DNA of 64,000 nt from Motacilla alba alba (taxonomy: Eukaryota > Chordata > Aves > Passeriformes > Motacillidae). The notes beneath the pieces are model-generated. The model worked only from the letters and a program-made list of their open reading frames with translations, was not told the origin of the DNA and ran no database searches. This document shows positions 25,401 through 40,772 of the stretch, in pieces (the first letter of the stretch is position 1; each line of letters starts with the position of its first letter). The stretch covers positions 53,567,666 through 53,631,665 of the forward strand of contig NC_052018.1 in NCBI RefSeq assembly GCF_015832195.1. The letters run 5' to 3'. A program made the position numbers and the translations under genes.

Positions 25401-28400
25401 TCAGGGACCATTTTATGTGACATAGACCACTCTGCTGTCATAAGGCTTTGTATAAAGCTCTTTGGAATTGGAAACTGAGAAAATGAAAAGAAAATATTGT
25501 TGATTAAAAAGCTCAGAATATTAGAGTATTTAAATTTTCAGACATCAGATATGTCGGTACAATAATATCATGCAGTATTTTATTGCTAATTTTCCACTTA
25601 TTCTAGGGCATCAAATATTATTATTACTTCTTATGCAGTGGTGATACCTTGCAAGTTGATTATTCCAACTAATTTATTTTTATGATTCTTGATAATATTT
25701 TTTTCATTTTTGACAAAAAAGGAGTGTGAATCAAAGATGCTATTTAATTTTTGCCATTTTCACTCCTCAGTAGAATGAGCAAACTTAGTCTTTCAAAAGT
25801 AGATTTCTTTCACAGGAAATTATTGCTTTCATTTATTAGCAATATCACATTTATAGCAATTCAATATGTTCTCTTTCAATCAATCTGCACTGTTAGTTTC
25901 TTGAGATATCTAAACTTTAATGTTATTCTATTCTCTTTTTTCAATTATTTTCTGTTGGAATTGCACTGTAGCTATAGGAAATTTAGAAAAAACAAGCTAC
26001 CTATCTTTATGATTTTCTTTCAGCTAAGTGAATTGAGCTAGTAAGAGAGGCAAAACTAGCTTTTTGGAACCTATCAACTTGACACAAAGATTTTACAATT
26101 ATAAGCAGCAGAGCCAATGTTTTTTCAGAAGCAAACTTTTTCATAGTGTTTATATGGAAACAACACAGAAGCAAAATTCATACAATTACAGAGTATCTTC
26201 TTTCTAACAGAAAACAGAGGATAATACCATTCCAGAATACTCCTGGTGGTGCGGGCTCCATGTTTTGAGAATTTATGCAATTTCCTGAGCTCAGGTTTGC
26301 ATGCTGAAAGCTGAGCATACAAAAATGTTCAGTAGTTAAGTAATAAACTTGAAGCATCAGCTGAATGTTCTACCTAAGGAATGCAATATTAAACAAATAC
26401 TGAGTTTTCTAGCTAGTTCAATTAAAATGAGAATGTGTTTAAATTTTATTTATAAATACCAGCAGGTCATACCCAATGGCACTTTTATGCACTGAGGTTA
26501 TCCCAATTAGCTAGAGCTTTGGTTACACCAAAAATTCTGTGGCCACTGTGGAGCATAAAGTGTTTAACAGGTCTATGTCAGATTTTAAGCTGAGCATGTG
26601 ATTTCATTCTATTAATGCTTAAAGCAAAGGATAAAAGTTATAAAAAATCCTGCCAAAAGCTCAGAAACTTGTGACTTGGGAAGCCCCTTCTCTTCAGTTT
26701 CAACAAGTGCTAAACACATCCTTTAAAAATCAGGCATAATCTAACAATATTACATAATAAACTGAAACAGAAATCACTGTTCATTATCTTATTTTGAATA
26801 TGTTAATTTCCTTGTTTCTTTTGCATCATTCAAGAGTTCATGAACAAGAAATGAAAGGGTTGACTTCCCATCTTCTTCCAATAGTTTGTTTTTTCTGCCT
26901 TGTCATCAGAGAGCAAAACCCATATAAAACCAAAAAACCAAACCTGTAAGTCCATAGGTATTGCAAAGGTAGTTAGGATTGGTGATACAGAGAAGAGTGA
27001 CTACAAGGGGGATAAAAGCAGACACTGATGTTTACAGGGCAGAACTACAGCCTTCCTCTGATTCGCAGTAGTTCACATCCACAGACCTATTTAAATTTCC
27101 AGGTCCAGTATCTGATGGTTAACTGGAAATTGAAATCCTGATACAAGAGAAAGGTGGAAAGTGAATACCCAGGTGTTGAACAGTGGATGAGAAAAACAAG
27201 TGAAATGGAAAAACATATCCAGTTCATTGCCATCAGCACTAGGGAAAATGTTTGAAAGGAAGACTAGGAAAGTCCCCTTGCATCCTCTGCCATGTTTTAT
27301 ATTTTCTGAACAAAATTAAAAATACAGCTTCCCTCCAATATCCACCAATCCATCCATCCATCACAAAACACCTCAACTTATATCTTCCAGAAAAAGAGAG
27401 CCAAATGACTGGAAGCTGGAGAAAAGACCTTCCTAAAGATAAACTTCTGTAACTTACTTCGAAAACTCGAATCTAAACTTACAAAATGAATAAAACTACA
27501 ATTAAAAGAAAAATGACAGTTGAGGATGAGGAAAAGGCAGAGTGGTAACATAAACACTTGAGAGAAGTATATGGTGAAACACAGTGCAGATGGTTTTATG
27601 TTAGATCCCTTCCCTTTGGACCAGCTGAAATTAAGTAATGTTTAAAATGTAGGATATTCACGATATTGTAATTTAAATTACAAGAACAAGGACAAGGAAA
27701 CAATATCTATACAGAATTACTTCTACTTAATAATAAAATATGTAAAGCTAAATTTTTTCTAGTGTCAATTATATTGGCATGCTTGGTAGCAAACACTTTT
27801 AAATTAAATGAGCTTTTCAACTTAAACAGTAACTGCAAGAGTGTAAGAAAATGCAGCCTCATAGGCTGTCGTAAGAAATACCTTGAAGTTAGCACTTTAT
27901 TTAATTATACAAATGTGTAATATGAAATCGATTTCTTGTGCACTGAATTAGTGCCTTGCTTATTGCAAAATACTTTTGTATTGCTTTTGTCAACATAAAT
28001 TAGACTTACACAATTTTTTCTAACACTGTTAAATTAAATTATGTGCTTCGCAAGTATAATATTAAACCAATGAATTAAGCTTCTGAATTCCATTAAATCA
28101 TTGTATTTCCTTTATATTCTATAACGGAACCTTAAAAATCAAAATAGTTCTTAAAAGATACCTTCAATAAACAGCATCAAGAGCAACTGAGCTATCAATC
28201 TGAAATAAAAAAAATTAAAAGGGGAAATTCGCATCCCATCTATAAAAACTTTAAAATTTGCAGTAACTCTTTATTCATTAAAAATCAAACAGCAGAGAGA
28301 ATGCTACAAGCAATTAATTTTCAGCACAGCTTGCATTATCATTTCAAGGTCAGGTTTCGTTGGCCATGCCTCAGTGGGAGCTTGGTTTTGAGATCACTAA

Positions 28401-31400
28401 ACACTCCTCACAAGGGAAACATCATTAAACATGTACTTGGAAAAGTGAAATTCCTTGCAATAGAAACAACTGAAAAACTCTGCTATCCTGCCTGGACCCT
28501 TTTACCCTCCAGAGAGAAACAGGCGTGTTTCAGGGAGCATTCATGAGCTGCCAGATCTACCTGTGATGGAATACTTGAGCCTACCCTAAAAAAACAGTAT
28601 GACCTTCTGACCACAGATCCAAAGACTGGTCCAGTTCTTATGACATCAGATGAAAACACAAAATCAGTGACGAATACTTTCAGAAAGGATTAAAAGTAGG
28701 ACACCTAAGAGGCAAATTATGCACCAAGGGGGCTGGAGGGAGAAGAAAGAGCAGTGATTCTTGGGCCCTGCAGAGATCAGCAGCAATCTTGACAGATAAA
28801 ACCAGATAAAATTACTGCACTACATGCACCAAGCAAGGAAGTCCAATCTCTTCCATATCAGTGGTTGGGATGCTCAAACATTCATGCTGCAAGTTTAATT
28901 TCCATCTTCAACTGGAAAACCAAATCTTTCTACTTCTTAGATGCTTATTTTTTTTTCCAACTTTCAAACAGCATTTATTTATAATTTATATTGCTTTTTC
29001 CCCTTTTTTTCTTTTTACCCCTAATTTAATTTCTCGGCACAACTTTTAAGATTAAGTAGTGCTTTCTCTCACCATAAGCCATCCTTACAATGCAGGGAGC
29101 TCCAAACAGTAAGGCGAATTCAGGTTGCTGCTGACATCCAGGTAGCGGGCATCATTTATGTACCCCTCTCACATGACTGATTGAGACAAAAAGACTACTA
29201 TGATGACAATGTAGAAAAACGTACTGAAAATAAGTGGCCGCTTCTTTGCAAATGGTACCTGGCAGCAACATACAGTTTTGTCTATTTTTTAGAAATCAGA
29301 AAGTACAACAACTATGGATTTTTTTCGCCTTTGTATCTATTGTAATACACTGGGAGAGAGAAAAATACTTCTAACCATCTGCCTGGTTATTAAAGACACT
29401 AGAACAATTTACAGAAAAATGTTTCAGTATGTTGAAACCATTTTATTCTTTACAAAGCTATCAGAATATTTTTTCTGAAATTTATATATATTTCAACACA
29501 TCTATGTGTTTATGTGCATATACACAGTTTTAAATCTCAAAACAAAGGCTTCTCTATTTCTTTCAAATACTTTTTCAGAAAATACTGCCGGCAACACCTA
29601 TGAGTGTTGATGGACATTGGCTAGCAATTTTTGGAAGCAATCAGGCACTGTAAGATTTCAATTCAGTGCTGCAGTCCAAACTAGCTAGATCTTTACCTGT
29701 CTTTGAACACAACAGAGAACATCAGTCTGCCTTTTTTCTGTTTCTTTTTTCCTCTGTAAAGCAACTAAGCAAGTAAGACTGATTTTTGAAGCATTTATTC
29801 CACCATGACTCATTCAGGAACTGTTGATGTTGGTTCTTCCATCTATGCCATGAAAAATTTCACTGCAAAAGGTAGATAAGAAAACATATGATCCCTCATT
29901 GTTCCATGCTGTTCCCTGACCCCAGCCTACAAGAATGCCTCGTCTACTCCTGCCTCTCAGTTACAGCAGTGCATGCCAAACTTTCAACAGCAGAAGTGCA
30001 GCAGGGATTTGCAAGGGACGGGCTGGTTCTTGGGTCCTGCAGCACCTTGATCTGTCCCTCAGCTGTACAGTACATTAGATCTCAGCTGCTAAATCGGTGT
30101 CTCACTACTTTCATCTCTTCTGGTCCCTTAAATCCACAGGAGCCTGCACACTACACATTTTTCCCTGGAGGACACAGGAAGCCAAGAACAGCCTCTGCAC
30201 ATTAGCAGCCTCAAGGAGGAAGAAACAGAGTGCACCAGCTTCCAGGCAACATGAGCTGAACGGCATAGCCTAGAGGCAGCTGGGAAAGGAGAATGTCAAT
30301 AGCTATTGTGGTAGTAAAGTTTACCAACTAGATCATTCCTAAGAAAATCTAAGATAGCAGAGAGCATTTCAAGCTCTCTCTTGCTTTCCTCTGCTTTTTA
30401 TTTTAAAACAGGAAGTGCTGTCCTCTTGCATAAGGACTTAAGCTGTTTCTCTATAGTAGAGGATGGGATGAAGGGGCTTTGGTAAGCAAATGCTGGCTTC
30501 ACCACTTCTGGGATTTTCTCTGTCAGTGTGTAACTGTCAAGGGAGCAGCAGGATCCTTCAGAAAAACCAAAAGGCCTGAGGGCCAGCAGCTAGAGAAGAT
30601 GAAGTCAGTTAACTCCTGGCACACACACAGCAGTGCCACAAATACAAATCCAGAAGTTACAGAATGCTAGAAAGAAATGGATTTAGAGATGCTCCATGAA
30701 CACCAAAAAAAACAGCAACAGAAATGTAGAGATCAATGAAAAGGATACCAATGTTGCAAGCCCTAAGGATAAGAAGCCACAGAGAAACACACTTGGTCAT
30801 GTCTGTCTTTACATCCAAGATCTTAAGTGGAAGGGGAAAGACAATAGATGACAAACAAAATTTTGTAGCCTTCTCAAGAGTTGAAGGGCTGCTTCTCCTA
30901 ATGCAATTTAGCTCACAAGACAAAGGTGAAGCTTGCTACAGAGAAAGCTCCTACACATGCAGGTTTAAGACACATCAGAATAATGCTCCAAAATGTGCAA
31001 ACTCAAGCAATTTATGAGTTTGCATCTTTTATGCATTTTAAGGGAAATAATTCTCTTTTAAATGTCAAAACACATTTTTTATTAATTTTCTTTTTCTAGA
31101 ACTGCCAGAAGAAACTTTCAAGTGAAAGAACTTGAAGGGTCTTCATGTCTACTGTTGTTGTTTATAGCAAATTATATAGCACAAAAGCTATAGCACAGTA
31201 AAAGAGCAAACTAAAGTATTTAAAAGATAAGAAATGCCACCCTTGAGATATCAGTAACAACCTTCATTCAATTTCCATATGCATATGCATAATATTATTA
31301 TTGTCCTTGAGGCAAGATGAAAAAATCTGTACATAAAAATACAATGTCATCTAATGTAGGTGGCACAGGCTAAAAACAATCTATAAATTCAACTATATAT

Positions 31401-32194
31401 TTTTTTTTCCTGTGCTCCTTGCATACAGCTTTTAAATAATCTAACTACATCACAAAAGGCAAAGAATATACCTTACTGACAGTTGTAGACACAAGTAAGT
31501 GCTGCAGCACTGGTCTCTTGATGTACAAGCCCTCCCACATATTTTGTACAGAAAAGTACATGGTCCACACCAGGTCAGAGAACATCGTGAAAGGTTTGCC
31601 TGGCCTGTAAATTACTCATATTTACCAAATATGAGTTTAATAATCTACCATATGATCCAGAATATTGTAGAGCAATTTCTCAGTTTTCTCTACTGATGCA
31701 GTCAGCTAAGGAAAAACTTACGTGACTGCTTTAAAATTAGAAAAACAGAAACAGAAGCATAATAAATAGATATTGAGTTACCAAAAAAGTTTCTATGAAT
31801 ATGCATAAGATACAGAGTATTTAAAATGTTCTTATATGTGACTCAGATCAAGTATTTGAAATTTTCACATACTTCAGATATTGAATTAGTGGGTTGTCCA
31901 TTATACCAGAGATTAAGAAAAATCAGCAGGTTCCAGGATGGTATTGACAATGAAGGATATTCTTTATTTTCCTCATTTTTATACATGATAACTTAATTTC
32001 TCCTTATAATAATTCTAACCATTGCAACATAGTATTTATCTACTAAGAATTAAAACAAGTTTACTATAAAATATATTTCACCAATATGCAGAATACCATA
32101 ACAACAGTGGATATTGTAATTGGCAGGCAGGCAGGACCTGATTAATACAAAAGATGTAGAGACTATCAGCTACTGCAAGTACAGGCTCCCACTA

Positions 32195-32241
32195 AGAAAA
32201 AAACCCAACCAACCAAACAAACAAAAAAACCCAAAAAGAAC
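32195..32241. repeat. A-rich tract with CCAA/CAAA units
   Basis: AAAAAAACCC, then AACC and AAAC repeats, then AAAAAAACCC again. No element adjoining. Confidence 0.85.
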
Positions 32242-35200
32242 AAAATCCTGCCGTAAAGCCCAGCATGTGCTGGATTTCCACACTCCTGGGAAGACAGTGG
32301 AAAAAGAACAATTGCCTCTCTCCAAGGTATTATAGGAATTAGTACACAGCTAACAGGATAGTCGGATCAGAGTGGAAAGGGACTGCAAAAGAGGAACCAG
32401 TTTGAAGAACTGCTTGTAGTTTCACTGATTTCCTAACTGGCAATAACTTACAAGCTACAAGAAACAAAGCCTCTCTCTTCTAGTATATCCTCACCACCTC
32501 TGCAGCCAGCATCAAAGGAAACTAGATAACTGTTTCCCCACTTCAGCCAGTGTACAAAGCCCATTCACTATACATCAGCTGAGCTTGAGCAGAGAAACAA
32601 CTTGACAAGACAAGCTGAAGCAATATGTGTCAAAGAGATTGAATTCCAGTTTCATATTAGTACAGAAGAAGACAGGGCATGATTATTGCTTGGAGCGTGT
32701 GGTTGTTTAGGGGATAATGGTAGTACCTTAACACTGAGCAGTAATGGAAATTGTCTGTCTTGTTCTCATTCTTTCTGAGACAGTCACTTGTGATATGTCT
32801 TGTTACACCGCCAGGTCATTTCTCTCTTCAGGGTCCTTAAATATCACCTGTCCAAGTTGACAATACATCTCTCCAATTATGGCATAATGCTTTGTCCCTT
32901 GCTAAATAGCTAGGCATTCACTTTACCAAGGATGAAAAGTCACATTTTACTTGCAGAAATTAAAATATTAGAGGCTGGACACAATATTAGAGCTCTGCTT
33001 CTCAATGCTGGCTCTCTACAAGGATGCTCAGTATCAAGATATCCCAGTGTGCCTGTTGTGTTCTCAATGTAAAAGTGTTGTTATCGTATTGCAGAGTCCC
33101 ATACCTTCTCAGTGATTTCTCATGGGTAGTTCTTCTCAACACTGCTCCTTCTTCTTCAAAGCCCAGACAGCAACTGACTCCCCAGTTCTCCCTGTCTTAT
33201 TTGACTGTTCTTCCTTATTGGTTACAGCTGTGAGTCAAGTCTGTTTCTGATCTTGGATCATTGGCCTGGCTGCAACTCTTTGGGGATAAAGCTGCTTTTT
33301 TAGACATTTCTTATACTCTATTCCCACTACATGTGCCCAGGCCCATGTCCTTCTTTATGCTCTTGTTTATCATAAAGAGGGTTACTCTTAATGTTGCTAA
33401 ATTCAAAGAAATTGGTTGAATTCTTAAATTTTCAAACAATAAAATGTATATTCAATGACTTTCATATGTTTTAAATGCCATTGTGTTCACCGAGAGGAAC
33501 TTCTACTACAGAAGCAGCAGTGCTTCCAGTACCAGCAACTGTTCTCTGCAGAAAACAACTCAGCAAACCCTGCTCCAAAAACCAGTCCTTTAGCACCAGA
33601 GACAAAAGAGTTTCTTCATGAGTTGTCAGTTCTATGTTTAACCCCCACTACAAGTCCACATCAGATGGAGCAAGGCATAGCATGAAACACAGAAAGAAGG
33701 ATAGTGAGAATAACAGTAGGATATTTAAAGGCAGATTTTGTGCAATACAAGGATGAAAAAACAGATTGGAAATACTACATAAGTTGGAGGGGTTTTTTGC
33801 CACTATTGTTCTAAACTACAATTGCTGTATATTTGTTCCCTAGGCTGTGTTATGGTGTAGACAGGCAGAAAGAAGCTTGCCCATCATACCTGAGCACTTT
33901 ACACAGACCTACCAGAACAGAATGGCTGCTCTTCAGAGATGGATAAAACACACATTGGTGCATGTGTCTATGAAGAGAATAATGTAAGGTGTCCAAGAGA
34001 TTAGTTTTAGGACAACAAAATGCATAACAGGAGCATCTGACATTTTCTAGTTTAAGTTTGTCCACAAGGCAGACTTTCAGAGTGCCTTGTAAGATAATGG
34101 CTTCCACAGAACCTGCACCCCATGGGATGCAGCAGCCCAGCTGAAGCCTCACCCGTGGGCCCACAGCATATCTATTTCTAACATACTTTTAAATCACCTG
34201 GAGTCATGGCGGAAGTTATTGAACAGACTTAGAATTCCCACCTTAAACTTGCAAATCCTTTCTTAAACACAGAGACAGTAAGCTGATTTGTGAAAGCAAT
34301 ATTGAAGAGTGATAGCACTTTTTTCCCCACTGTGGGGACCAGATCAAATTAACACAGGAGAAAAAATCCTACATTTGTGAACTGCCTTAATTTAATGCAC
34401 ATGACAACTAGTAAATTCAGGACTAAATAATTCAAAGAAAGGCATAAACATCATGGTTTATTGATTTCTACACCATTGTGTTGTTGTATGTATTTTTACT
34501 CATTGTATAAAGTATGTGTATATGCTCTGAATATGCCCCTCAGTTAAGTGACTATGAAAAATGTCTGCCATCTTAACTTGTCTTTCAAATACACATTCCC
34601 CACCTTTTCCAAGTACTGCTAGGCGAGATAAGCCACATCTAAAAAGCATTTACTTGTTTCTTTTCTGTAGAGGTTCTTATACTGTATTCATGACCATATG
34701 AACTGCAAACCTACAAGCATATTATGCCATATGAATAATTTCTACAACATATTAATCATTCCCTCATCCACTGTTTAGGCAGAAGCATCCATATTTCCTT
34801 TAAACTTTTAAATTCTGTTAAAGGCTGAAGGGAAGGAATAGCTGGGGCTGAAGGGGTGGTATGGTCGTGTTAAAAAAGGAACAAGAAAAAAAAACCATGA
34901 AATGCTGAGAATCGGAAAAAGAAAACTTAGTAATGGCAACCTAAGGAGTCATCGAGGTAAAGTGGTAGACACACACATTAAAAAAGAACACGCTCAACTT
35001 GCATGATCCTTAATTATGACTATTCAGCTGATAGCAGACAAGGGCTAAGCCAGAAAAAAACAAAACAAAACAACAACTTCAGGAATAAATTGACTTCCAC
35101 TGATTTCAATACATTATGTTTGTGGTATTCTTCCCACACTCCCCATCCACCCCTTATTATATCAAGTCAACACCAGAAGTCAACTCTGCATGGACAGACA

Positions 35201-38200
35201 AAGAGCTCTTGGTCACACTAATACAGACACTCTTGCTCTTGTCTGAATACAGACACAACATCAGTAATAAAACTTATCACTGAATGAATAAAGATTTCAC
35301 CCCTTTCATATGAGCTTTGTTGTATAAGATTCTCACTACAAAATATTTAGCGTTCAGACAGATAAATTCAAGATCTCATTGCAGCTAGCACAACAAAAGT
35401 AAGAAAAGTGCTTGCTCAGAAAAAAAAAATCATGTGAGGTAAATAAATTTGAGAAAAATTGCTGGGGAAACATTCATAGTCAACCCTGCTCTACTAACAG
35501 CAATGAGACACCAAAGTGAACTTATTTGTCAAAGGTGATGTCAAAGGCCATAAACAGAGAGCAGGTTTCTTGAATTGCAGTTCTGCACTGTCTTCAAAGG
35601 TCATTACTTTACAGAAACTTGGTACAACTCAACTGGATTATTTATTTGTAATCATCTAAGCTACCACAGGTTGTGAACTGTGAATAGAGCACATCTTATT
35701 CCCAGTGGGTGCTCATGCTCTGACATTTCAGCCTAATTGTTGGAGTTCATTTTGCAGACAAAAGAAGGTACATTGTCAAATATGTTTTCTCCAGTCCCTA
35801 TCATTGAGCACAATTTCTCTAAAATAAAAGTAATAAACTGCAAAATATGTACTTATGGTACTGTAAGAGTATCTGAAATGTTTAATTATCTGAATGATAA
35901 TTTAGCATGTTGTCTTTTCCAAGGGTAATGAAATAGCTTTTAGCAATTAATGACCTGAAAAACAAAATGCATAAAATGAAATAGTTTTCAAAGGTAACCT
36001 GAAATGAAAAATAATAATATACAAAGGAATAAAAGGCTTATGCAGTTGATTTGGAGATGTGAAACAAGGAAAATAAATTTCAAACCCCCATGGAATTACT
36101 GCATAAATCATGTCTGTATCTCTAAATTCAATATTAATTCTGGTCACATCACATATAAACAACAAGATTTTGTCCCCAGATTTCAACTTTCTGCCAGATT
36201 TTTTTAATTTTTGTTTTCTAATCCTCCTGAAAACAAACTCTTGACGATCCCATACCTTTAATTTCATAGAGCAGGATGCTACACAGATTTGGAGAGGGGA
36301 TGGAGATAAAAGACTTGGGTCAGAAGAAAACTAATTTGGTAAGCAATTTCAAGATTACACCTTCAAAAGCTTTAAAACATTCTCCAATACTAAGGAAAGA
36401 GTGAGAAATTTTGCTCTGGTTTACAAGCCAAGGACTGCAGGACCTCTTCTAATTCCAGTGCCTAAGTCTCAGCCCTAATGGTCCATGACTCTCAGATCTC
36501 TGTTTCCTCTCTGTACATATAGCCTATCTTGTTTTTATTGCACTGCAAATGTTGTACTTGAAACACAGATAAGATTCAGCCAATTCAAACCACTGTAAAT
36601 TAGAACTCAAGTCTTTTTTCAAGTGGCTTTTTTTTTTCAACGAGTTTCATACTATTATGTAATTTGTCAACTTTATCATAGTTACATTTTCTTTATGAAT
36701 TACATGGAACTGTTCCTGATAGGGCACAAACAGAAGTGTTTATTCAGTTAATCCATAAAACCAGTTTTAGCTATATAAGCCAGTTCTTCTCCATTTGAGT
36801 TAATTTTATTCTAGTTTCCTAATCAAAATGCCTTATATCAAATTAAATGCATTAGAGAAAAACAATATCAGCTTTATTAACCAAATCTGTAATTTAATTT
36901 TTAAAAAATCAAGTTACTCTGACAAGAGCATTCTATAAATCTGTTGACTGTCACTAATTATATTACTTCCTTAATTCTTCATTAATCAAGTTTGCTATTG
37001 GCTGTTCCATTATTCTATTCAGAATTAAAGTCAAGATGACAAGCTTTTAATTAGGTGAACCTGAGCCTTCAGTATTTTTAATGTTTGTTTTTCAAGAGAT
37101 CTGGAGCTTTCTAGGACTGCTCCAGATGTTTATTTGAAAACAGCAAACCAAACCAGGTAACCTTAAGAGCCTTGACAAGTCATTTTTAGGTTCCTGGACC
37201 TACTGATCACCTGAGGTGTAACTTGACATCAGTTGCTACTTAATATGCTCCTCAACTCATTGTTAAAATGGAGGCTATTTCATTATCATTCTATACAAAA
37301 GCATCACATGGTCCATTCTCCCTCTCAGCACCAGCAGGAGGATTTACTGAGAAATAAAGTGAAGAGAGTGAAATTCACTCAGTTCTGCTTCATGCAGTCT
37401 AGGTTCAAATTAGGTAAAAAGAATTATGCTGCTCACTACTAAAATGAAATGAAGTTTAAAAAAATAAAAAAGCAAACAAGAATTAAATAAAAATCAAATA
37501 TTTATCTAGCAGAAGAAAGCCCAAAGAATTGATGCCTGTAAGAACCATGGCTTTTGGGAAGAATGACATCTCTTTGTAATGGCTTTGGAGAGACGAGGGA
37601 CAGGAAAAATATTGAATGGGGGGGAGAGGAAAAATATTGAAATTTGGTAAATCTCATCAACATCCTCTGCCACAGCACAGGCTGCTGGTACTGCTTTCCT
37701 CTTCCACACTTCCACTCCTGCCACTCACAGCCCTCCATCTCTAATCCACACTACTCTACCAAATGTGCCAAAATAACTGAAAAATTAGTATGCTTCCAAA
37801 ACACTTTCATGCTGCAATGATTAGAACAACTTTAAAAAACCTTATTAAAAATTTCCCCGATTAATTTTTAATAGACTGATAAATGAAAATACAATAAAAG
37901 CCAGTCTCATAAAAGTTTGTTTTATTTATGTACTTACCAACTCTCAAACACTATAAAATTAATATTGTATTCCTGAACAGTTGAGAGACCTTAATTATGA
38001 AACCAAACTGAAGCATCAAACACACTAATCAATCATGCTTAAAAAAAAAAATATTTCAGCTGAAATTAAAAATAGAAGTCTCAGTTCAAAAAAAGAGCTG
38101 CAGTCTTCTAAAAGGGAAAGATTGTCTCAACCTGCAGCCATGTTTTTAAGAAGCAGACACAGACCAAAAATCTGTTTACATCAGTTCCCCAACTTTGTAG

Positions 38201-40734
38201 AAGCTCTAATCAGGCTGTGAGTTATCTGGCCTGGGTGCACCCACAGCACTTTCAAGTGCTGCAATATGAATTATTGCCCACATCCATTCTTTTACAGCTG
38301 GAATGGGCACTGTGGATTAATGTACTGCAATATATTTTCTTGCCACAGACAGTGCTCCTCTCGGAAGTGTGATCTATTGACTAGTTACATGCACTTTGGA
38401 TAAATCATGGCTGTCTCAGTGTGCTGTGGCAGGCTCTGCTCTGGGAAAAGCCACCAAACAAACCAAGGTGAGGGAAGAGATGGAGAATTGCTTGAGAGAC
38501 AAGGGAGCTCTGTGTGGTGTTGGTAGCTGCTCCTTTTCCTCCCCCTGCCTCTACCACACAGTGAAGGGGTATCCTGACCTCGTGTCCTTCACCAAAAAAG
38601 GAGGCAGTAATTTTAACCAAAGTCTTTGCACCAAACCCTTGATTGACCAGTGTGTCAAGTGCCAATGACCACAACCATGTCTTGCTGTAGGTTACTTGTC
38701 CCTCCCTGCCCACTGCTAGAGATTTCAAAAAGAAAGCCACTGCACACAAGAGAGGCTTTGAAATGTGGGTGGCCCATGCTAGAGGAGTCCATGTCTGCTA
38801 TCCTAACTCTAAGTGAAGAGCATCAGAGTGATTTGCTGCTGAATATGATACTATACAATAAAAAACTAGCCATGAACAGAATTCTTCCAAAAATGAAGCA
38901 TGAGTGAATTCAGGGAGCCCATGCCTTGTGTAACATGGCACTCGCAATGTTGCAGAAAGAAAGCTTCCAGTTAGTGCAGAGGGAACTTGCAGCTGCAAGT
39001 ACCATATAAATGATACTAAGCAAGGCTGAATACAGCAAACAAAAAAAGTTGAAAACTAATTTAGGGGAGGTCAGTGTCTGAACTTGCAGTTTACTGCCAA
39101 TTCATCTGAGTCATCAGCATAGCACTCCTTTGAAAAAGATGATACCATGCCTAATTTACACAATCTGACAAGAACTTGGCTGGGCAGTCTGCCGGGTCTC
39201 TTGCTAGGTAAGTCAGATGCATTACAGTCCTTTCTTATGGATATAAGCATCATTAGGATTCTATATGTGGTATGGGTATCTCAGCAGTGGCAAGCAGCAC
39301 AATAAGCAGAGCACGGTTGCTGGTGCCAGATGATGATCCGTATCAGATGGCTCCTCTACAGGATGCCTTCTCAAACACAATTCTAGTATTCAGTCTTAAT
39401 GGGAATATGATGAAGTTCCTCAGTCCAGACTTTGTCCATTGTTTTAATATCTCCCTGCTCCACCTTCCCAAATACAACCCAGTTGGTAAACCTATATGGA
39501 ACAAGACTCGTGCATTTGGAATCTGAGAGCAAGATCTTAAATGGTTCCAATTGCTACCTGGCCAAAAGCCCAGAGACAGCCACAAGTGCCAAACATATTT
39601 GTAAAAACAACAGCAACTTATAAATATTGGTGTAATGAGGGCTCTTCTGGAAGGACAAATGTAAAATAATTTTCAAAATATCATATTAATTTATTCTTAA
39701 GTTGTTCATCTTTAGTTTATCCTTAAAATGCATTCAAATCATAACCAACAAAAATATGAGCAATAAAAACATGTAATTTAAGCACTCAAAATGTATTCAC
39801 ATAGTCCTTGAAGCTATAGTCTAAGTCCATAATAATACCTACTTTGAGGGGAAAAAAGATAAAAATTCTGCTTGAAACACAAAGACAGCTGTTTTTCTGT
39901 AAAGGTAAAACTTTATCTGTCACCATTAAAAAAAAAAAAAGTGTTTAACATGATGCACTTATCTGTATTTTTGTTAGATTTAAAGTTTAAACCAATTGTA
40001 GCTGCAGTACTGCAAGGGACACTAATGAAGAGCGCTGCTTATCTGTTCAGTGCTGTATATTGCAGGAGCCTCCTGTGATGCTGATTCTACTCAATTTTAT
40101 AAACACATTGCCTCATATTCCAATATCCTGAATTCTCTTGTGGAGCACACCTCAGAGCCTACAAAACCAGGTCCTCACCCTGAACTCTCTGCCTTGGCCT
40201 TGCAAGAGTAAAAGGCAACAAGCACTGAGTGAAGTAGCACTGTGCTTGTCCCACATCAGCACATCCAGATTCTATACTGCAATGTCCCTCTCACTCCACT
40301 AATTTAAAAAAAAATTTACAATTTTTATGTAACCACAACAACATTCTAGTTCTCCAGATGGCTATGCAGGGTCACTTTCTCAATGGCAACCTCTCTGGGG
40401 TCCCTCTGCTATAAATTCAAATACAATGATCAAAAGAGCTTCCTTTTGTTTTTCAATATTTTTCCATGCTTTGCCTTTTTTGTTTGTTAGAGAACTCAGC
40501 AGTATCCTGCACTCTGTGTATATTGTTTTTGAAATTAATACATATAGAAGCTGTACACCAACATTCTGCACTGGAAAAGGCAGCAGAAAGCAGCCCAGCT
40601 CCCAAGCCTTCAACTGCAGGTGTTCATGTGCCAGAATTGCATCTCTGAACCAGCATCTCCTGCTCTGGTGCCTTGAGGCTGACTGTTACCAACAGCAGGT
40701 CTCTGTGACAGATAAAGATTTTGAACAAAGAAAT

Positions 40735-40772
40735 AACAATCATGACAATAGCAATAATAATAATATCATTGA
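40735..40772. repeat. Imperfect AAT/AAC trinucleotide repeat
   Basis: A short A-rich stretch of AATAATAAT-type units with interruptions. It lies inside a 168-residue open frame, adding a run of asparagines, and argues that the frame is not a gene. Confidence 0.7.

Noticed and set aside
39272..39585. Overlapping open frames on both strands of about 80 residues
   Set aside because: No repeat or protein family recognised; sizes are within what chance gives.
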